This document shows positions 43,526-45,956 of a DNA stretch of 45,956 nucleotides, piece after piece. The stretch covers positions 1 through 45,956 of the forward strand of contig JAQWFW010000026.1 in NCBI GenBank assembly GCA_029238515.1, read 5' to 3'. The notes beneath the pieces were generated by a model. It ran no database searches. It was not told where the DNA came from and was given only the letters and a program-made list of their open reading frames with translations. The position numbers were made by a program, and so were the translations under genes. Numbering within the stretch: the first letter of the stretch is position 1; the number at the start of each line of letters is the position of its first letter. The DNA is from Flavobacteriaceae bacterium (GTDB taxonomy: Bacteria; Bacteroidota; Bacteroidia; Flavobacteriales; Flavobacteriaceae).

Positions 43526-44791
43526 TCAAACCAAAAACTGAAACAAATCAGGTTTATCGTTAAGATAGTCGCCAAAAAAGTTATGGGCTTTAAGCTTTGT
43601 AATTAACGGCTGAAGATCGTCTTGGGTTTTTAATTGAATACCAACCACAGCTACATCATTTTCACGATTTACCTTTTTGGTGTACTCAAAATGCGTAATA
43701 TCATCATGAGGACCTAACATATCTACAACAAATTCGCGTAAAGCACCAGGACGTTGTGGGAATTTAATGATAAAATAATGTTTCAAATTGGCATACAACA
43801 ATGCACGTTCTTTAATTTCAGGGGTTCTTGTGATATCGTTGTTGCTGCCACTAACCAGACAGACTACTGTTTTACCCTTAATTTCATCTTTAAACTCATC
43901 CAAAGCGGCAATACTCATTACTCCAGCAGGTTCGGCAACAATAGCATCTTTGTTGTACATTTCCAAGATAGTTTGGCAGATTTTGCCCTCATGGACCGTG
44001 GTCATTACATCCAAATTTTTGTGACAAATATTGAATGTTAAGTCTCCAACTCGTTGTACAGATGCGCCATCGACAAATTTTTCTATATGGTTTAATTGTA
44101 CAATTTCACCTTTGTTTATAGATTTTGACATAGACGGTGCACCGGCGGGCTCCACACCTATTATTTTTGTTTTTGGTGATAATGCTTTTACTATGGATGA
44201 TAATCCAGAAGCTAATCCACCGCCGCCAACAGGAATAAAAATATAATCAATAGGCAATTCAGACTGTTGAACGATTTCTAAGCCCACTGTACCTTGACCT
44301 TCAATAACTTTAGGGTCATTAAAGGGGTGTACCAATGGTTTACCAAATCGCTCACATTCTTCAATCGCTTTGTGGTACGAGTCATCGAATGTGTCTCCCA
44401 CCAAAACAACTTTAACATAGTCTTGACCAAACATTTTTACCTGCTCTACCTTCTGATTTGGCGTTGGTGCAGGCATAAAAATTTTGCCTTTAATCTTTAA
44501 TAATTTACACGACAACGCCACACCTTGAGCATGATTTCCAGCACTGGCACAAATAATACCCTCTTTGGTCTCATCTGGACTTAAAGAGGATATTTTGTTG
44601 TAAGCACCTCTAATTTTATAAGACCTTACCTGTTGCAAATCTTCCCTTTTAAACATCATTTTGCAACCATACTTTTCTGAAAAACGAGGATGTTCCTCTA
44701 GAGGCGATACAGCTGCAATGCCATTTAATTTTTCTGCCGCAGCTTTTATGGCTTCAACAGTGGGAAAATAGGTGGTTTGAAGGTCTTTCAT
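43526..44791 (-). CDS. ilvA: threonine ammonia-lyase, biosynthetic
   Basis: IlvA converts threonine to 2-oxobutanoate and ammonia, the first step of isoleucine synthesis. The 421-residue PLP enzyme has FKREDLQQVRSYKIRGAYN with PLP Lys59, SAGNHAQGVALSC, the GGGGLASGLS phosphate loop and CLVSGSNND. The C-terminal 85 residues form one ACT-like regulatory domain (FIIKFPQRPGALREFV), shorter than the two-domain Escherichia coli IlvA. It lies 11 bases downstream of ilvC, so both belong to the ilv operon. Confidence 0.95.
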   Translation of the reverse strand: MKDLQTTYFPTVEAIKAAAEKLNGIAAVSPLEEHPRFSEKYGCKMMFKREDLQQVRSYKIRGAYNKISSLSPDETKEGIICASAGNHAQGVALSCKLLKIKGKIFMPAPTPNQKVEQVKMFGQDYVKVVLVGDTFDDSYHKAIEECERFGKPLVHPFNDPKVIEGQGTVGLEIVQQSELPIDYIFIPVGGGGLASGLSSIVKALSPKTKIIGVEPAGAPSMSKSINKGEIVQLNHIEKFVDGASVQRVGDLTFNICHKNLDVMTTVHEGKICQTILEMYNKDAIVAEPAGVMSIAALDEFKDEIKGKTVVCLVSGSNNDITRTPEIKERALLYANLKHYFIIKFPQRPGALREFVVDMLGPHDDITHFEYTKKVNRENDVAVVGIQLKTQDDLQPLITKLKAHNFFGDYLNDKPDLFQFLV

Positions 44792-44802
44792 TTTACTTCT
44801 CG

Positions 44803-45956
44803 TTATGCATCGGTTTTGATCACTTTCATATCAGTCATAGCTTGACGTAAAGTGTTTCCTATAGATTCTATTGAATGTTGTCTAATTGACTGATTTACAG
44901 CAATTAAAGTTGCATTATCTACACTGTTAGTTTCAGAAGAATATTGAGTTCCAATCACATCTGTTTTTATGGTTTTCATGAAGTCTACCAGCAATGGTTT
45001 ACACGCATGATCAAACAAATAACATCCATATTCGGCAGTATCAGAAATGATACGGTTCATTTCAAATAATTTCTTTCTTGCTACAGTATTGGCAATTAAT
45101 GGCAATTCATGCAACGATTCATAATAAGCCGATTCTTCAACAATTCCAGAAGCAACCATCGTTTCGAATGCCAATTCTACTCCAGCACGAACAAATGCAA
45201 CCATTAGTACACCGTGGTCAAAATATTCTTGTTCGTCAATACTTTCAGAAGTTGCAGTGGTCTTTTCAAACGCAGTTTCACCTGTTGCGGCACGCCATGT
45301 CAACAAATTAACATCATCATTAGCCCAATCTTCCATCATTGTTTTAGAGAAATGTCCAGACATGATATCATCCATATGCTTTTCAAACAATGGGCGCATA
45401 ATGTCCTTTAATTCTTCTGAAAGTTCGAAAGCTTTGATTTTTGCTGGATTGGATAAACGATCCATCATATTAGTGATTCCACCGTGCTTTAAAGCTTCTG
45501 TGATAGTTTCCCATCCGTATTGAATCAATTTTGATGCGTAAGCAGGTTCTATCCCCTCCTCTACCATTTTATCAAACGATAAAATTGAGGCGGTTTGAAG
45601 TACGCCACAAAGAATAGTTTGTTCTCCCATCAAATCACTTTTAACTTCTGCAACAAAGGATGATTGCAAAACACCAGCTTTGTGACCTCCAGTGGCTACT
45701 GCATAAGCTTTGGCTTGTGACCAACCTTTTCCTTCTGGATCATTTTCGGGATGAACTGCAATAAGTGTCGGCACCCCAAAACCTCTTTTATATTCTTCGC
45801 GTACTTCACTTCCTGGACATTTTGGCGCTACCATAATTACCGTCAAATCCTTTCGAATCTGCTTTCCTTCTTCTACAATATTAAATCCATGTGAGTATGA
45901 AAGTGTAGCACCTTGTTTCATTAATGGCATTACAGTATCAAAAACATTGGAATGTT
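44803..45956 (-). CDS. ilvC: ketol-acid reductoisomerase (class II), N-terminus beyond the window
   Basis: IlvC catalyses the alkyl migration and NADPH reduction of acetolactate or acetohydroxybutyrate in valine and isoleucine synthesis. The frame is open to the last base of the window, with [23 protein letters not shown] before the apparent Met at 45930, so the true start is outside. The visible 383 residues match the long class II enzyme of enterobacteria: [23 protein letters not shown], the [15 protein letters not shown] metal motif, [12 protein letters not shown], and the duplicated C-terminal helical domain with [31 protein letters not shown]. The rest of the ilv operon is probably upstream (off-window). 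Confidence 0.95.
   Translation of the reverse strand, partial: HSNVFDTVMPLMKQGATLSYSHGFNIVEEGKQIRKDLTVIMVAPKCPGSEVREEYKRGFGVPTLIAVHPENDPEGKGWSQAKAYAVATGGHKAGVLQSSFVAEVKSDLMGEQTILCGVLQTASILSFDKMVEEGIEPAYASKLIQYGWETITEALKHGGITNMMDRLSNPAKIKAFELSEELKDIMRPLFEKHMDDIMSGHFSKTMMEDWANDDVNLLTWRAATGETAFEKTTATSESIDEQEYFDHGVLMVAFVRAGVELAFETMVASGIVEESAYYESLHELPLIANTVARKKLFEMNRIISDTAEYGCYLFDHACKPLLVDFMKTIKTDVIGTQYSSETNSVDNATLIAVNQSIRQHSIESIGNTLRQAMTDMKVIKTDA

Overview
The window looks like the chromosome of a member of the Flavobacteriaceae (Bacteroidota). The evidence is the AT-rich sequence; TAnnTTTG-type -7 boxes in front of rnpB, ffs, glyA, fabG and others; lipoproteins; lineage-typical families (DUF3822, DUF3784, DUF3817); a kdsB-kdnB pair; and a DnaX without the usual zinc module. 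Most of it is housekeeping and amino-acid biosynthesis in compact operons.

Layout. 1-4023: the 3' end of dld, a DUF3784 membrane protein, pdxH, then miaE and dnaX on the minus strand. 4071-6442: rnpB (RNase P RNA) facing rsmD, a DUF3822 protein and a two-helix membrane protein. 6528-10444: a RecD-like helicase, then kdsB-kdnB-acyltransferase for the lipopolysaccharide inner core. 10441-17869: a minus-strand run of yebC, an RmlD-like reductase, gcvT, thrC, thrB and fused thrA, with a short leader-like ORF in front of thrA. 18135-25703: fahA, glyA, a beta-helix lipoprotein, a thioesterase, a glutaminyl cyclase, the SRP RNA, an SDR enzyme and fructose-6-phosphate aldolase.

25700-29105 is the accessory part. 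Small, very AT-rich minus-strand genes (two of them broken) are separated by inverted-repeat hairpins with a fixed plan: outer CAAC/GTTG, a 6-versus-3-base internal loop, then a stem whose sequence differs between copies while pairing is kept. This resembles an integron cassette array, but no integrase is in the window. It is the best candidate here for an undescribed system.

29186-40838: fabG, a VWA-like membrane protein and a prohibitin-like protein. Next comes a complete histidine operon hisGDCBHAF-hisIE, preceded by a leader peptide with three His codons and an intrinsic terminator (attenuation), then truA. 40844-45956: a conserved small protein, an MscS-type channel, a DUF3817 protein, a tail-to-tail RelE/ParE-like toxin and HTH gene pair, then ilvA and the 3' part of ilvC. 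The thr genes make threonine from aspartate, IlvA deaminates threonine to 2-oxobutanoate, and IlvC continues to isoleucine and valine; GlyA and GcvT serve one-carbon metabolism.

A separate notable signal is a run of ten A in dnaX just after the clamp-loader core. Both shifted frames stop almost at once there, which predicts a short gamma-type product. No tRNA, 5S/16S/23S rRNA, CRISPR array, recognisable transposase or prophage was seen.
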